From NCBI GenBank assembly GCA_003451915.1, contig DMJC01000120.1, positions 1 to 5,588 of the forward strand: 5,588 nt of DNA. Reading direction: 5' to 3'. This DNA is from Clostridiales bacterium (GTDB taxonomy: Bacteria > Bacillota > Clostridia > Saccharofermentanales > UBA5734). Shown piece after piece: positions 5,295 to 5,588 of the stretch. A program made the position numbers and the translations under genes. Below the pieces are notes generated by a model. The model saw only the letters and a list, made by a program, of their open reading frames with translations. It searched no databases and was not told the origin of the DNA. Every line of letters starts with the position of its first letter. Within the stretch, counting starts at the first letter, position 1.

Positions 5295-5513
5295 TCAGCC
5301 AGAATTCTGGTCAGTATTTGATTGAACAGTCTTAACGGCTTTTTCCAGCTTTTGGCGGGATATCGTCATGAAATGGCCGCATGTCAGGCACTTCAAGGCT
5401 ATCTCTGCACCGGCCCGCTCAACTTGCCACAGACGGCCACCGCAGGGGTGCTGTTTCTTTAAAATCAGAATTTCGCCAGCCTTGAATTGATAGAGATGAA
5501 ACTGTCCCGGCAT
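5295..5513 (-). CDS. DUF951 family small cysteine-containing protein
   Basis: A 72-residue protein of the DUF951 family, small Firmicutes proteins of unknown function. The family pattern is clear: FKAGEILILKKQHPCGGRLW (10-29), then VERAGAEIALKCLTCGHFMT (31-50) and ISRQKLEKAVKTV (51-63). Cys24, Cys42, Cys45 and His22/His47 could form a zinc-binding site (HPCG ... CxxCGH), and the fold is probably a small beta barrel; both are inference. The ATG at 5513 is chosen because AGGAGG (5519-5524) lies 5 nt upstream; an in-frame TTG at 5531 lies beyond that RBS. In other Firmicutes I recall DUF951 genes near a mechanosensitive channel gene and the ychF/parB region, but those neighbours are outside this window. 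The last residues (QSNTDQNSG) are polar and go beyond the usual family end. Confidence 0.88.
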   Translation of the reverse strand: MPGQFHLYQFKAGEILILKKQHPCGGRLWQVERAGAEIALKCLTCGHFMTISRQKLEKAVKTVQSNTDQNSG

Positions 5514-5518
5514 GACAT

Positions 5519-5524
5519 CCTCCT
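5519..5524 (-). promoter_or_regulatory. Ribosome binding site deciding the DUF951 start
   Basis: A perfect AGGAGG on the minus strand stands 5 nt before the ATG at 5513 and downstream of the alternative TTG at 5531, fixing the start. Confidence 0.65.
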
Positions 5525-5539
5525 GTTGCAAGATATTTT

Positions 5540-5588
5540 CTATTGTCGCAAACGGCCACCGCTGACACGGGGCTGGCCACCATAGTCA
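5540..5588 (-). CDS. Possible 3' end of an upstream minus-strand gene (partial)
   Basis: From the right edge one minus-strand frame is open and reads DYGGQPRVSGGRLRQ before a TAG at 5542-5540, 15 bases before the DUF951 ribosome binding site. The spacing suits the last codons of a gene in the same operon as DUF951. With 15 codons the product cannot be identified, and another frame also stays open here, so this is only a possibility. Confidence 0.3.
   Translation of the reverse strand, partial: DYGGQPRVSGGRLRQ

Overview
The window looks like a chromosomal segment of an anaerobic Bacillota bacterium, clostridial or Negativicutes-like. Three things suggest this: a prfA - sua5 (ywlC) - ywlE translation/quality-control cluster like the Bacillus/Clostridium one, the DUF1836 and DUF951 families, which I know mainly from Firmicutes, and GGAGG-type ribosome binding sites with TATAAT promoters. 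Base composition is mixed: the coding core is moderately GC-rich and the intergenic regions are AT-rich. The genus cannot be fixed from this sequence alone.

Layout from left to right. (1) Positions 1-2264, minus strand: a compact run transcribed right to left, with prfA (release factor 1), then sua5/ywlC (threonylcarbamoyl-AMP synthase), then the first 25 codons of a YwlE-type protein-arginine phosphatase cut by the window edge. The genes touch or overlap, so they are probably one translationally coupled operon. prmC, the RF1 methyltransferase gene that commonly sits next to prfA, is absent. (2) Positions 2265-2469: a divergent intergenic region with an extended -10 promoter facing prfA and a good -35/-10 pair facing right. 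(3) Positions 2470-4186, plus strand: a two-gene operon encoding a NifU_N/IscU-like scaffold-type protein with a long C-terminal extension and a GGGtGRT-family protein of unknown function. It closes with a strong intrinsic terminator at 4210-4263. This pair is the most interesting content of the window. (4) Positions 4288-4920, minus strand: a DUF1836 protein, probably a DNA-binding regulator with a MerR-like helix-turn-helix. (5) Positions 4921-5087: an AT-rich divergent promoter region containing a dyad over a TATAAT box. (6) Positions 5088-5291, plus strand: a small unrecognised protein of 67 residues with a strong RBS. It meets, tail to tail, a DUF951 cysteine-rich small protein on the minus strand (5295-5513). 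A possible 3' end of another minus-strand gene lies at the right edge.

How the parts relate: the left operon is housekeeping (translation termination, tRNA t6A modification, arginine dephosphorylation). The central pair appears to be an independent transcription unit with its own promoter and terminator, plausibly dealing with Fe-S clusters or another metal or thiol chemistry. The right part holds a putative regulator and two small proteins of unknown role. No tRNA, rRNA, CRISPR array or intact mobile element was seen.
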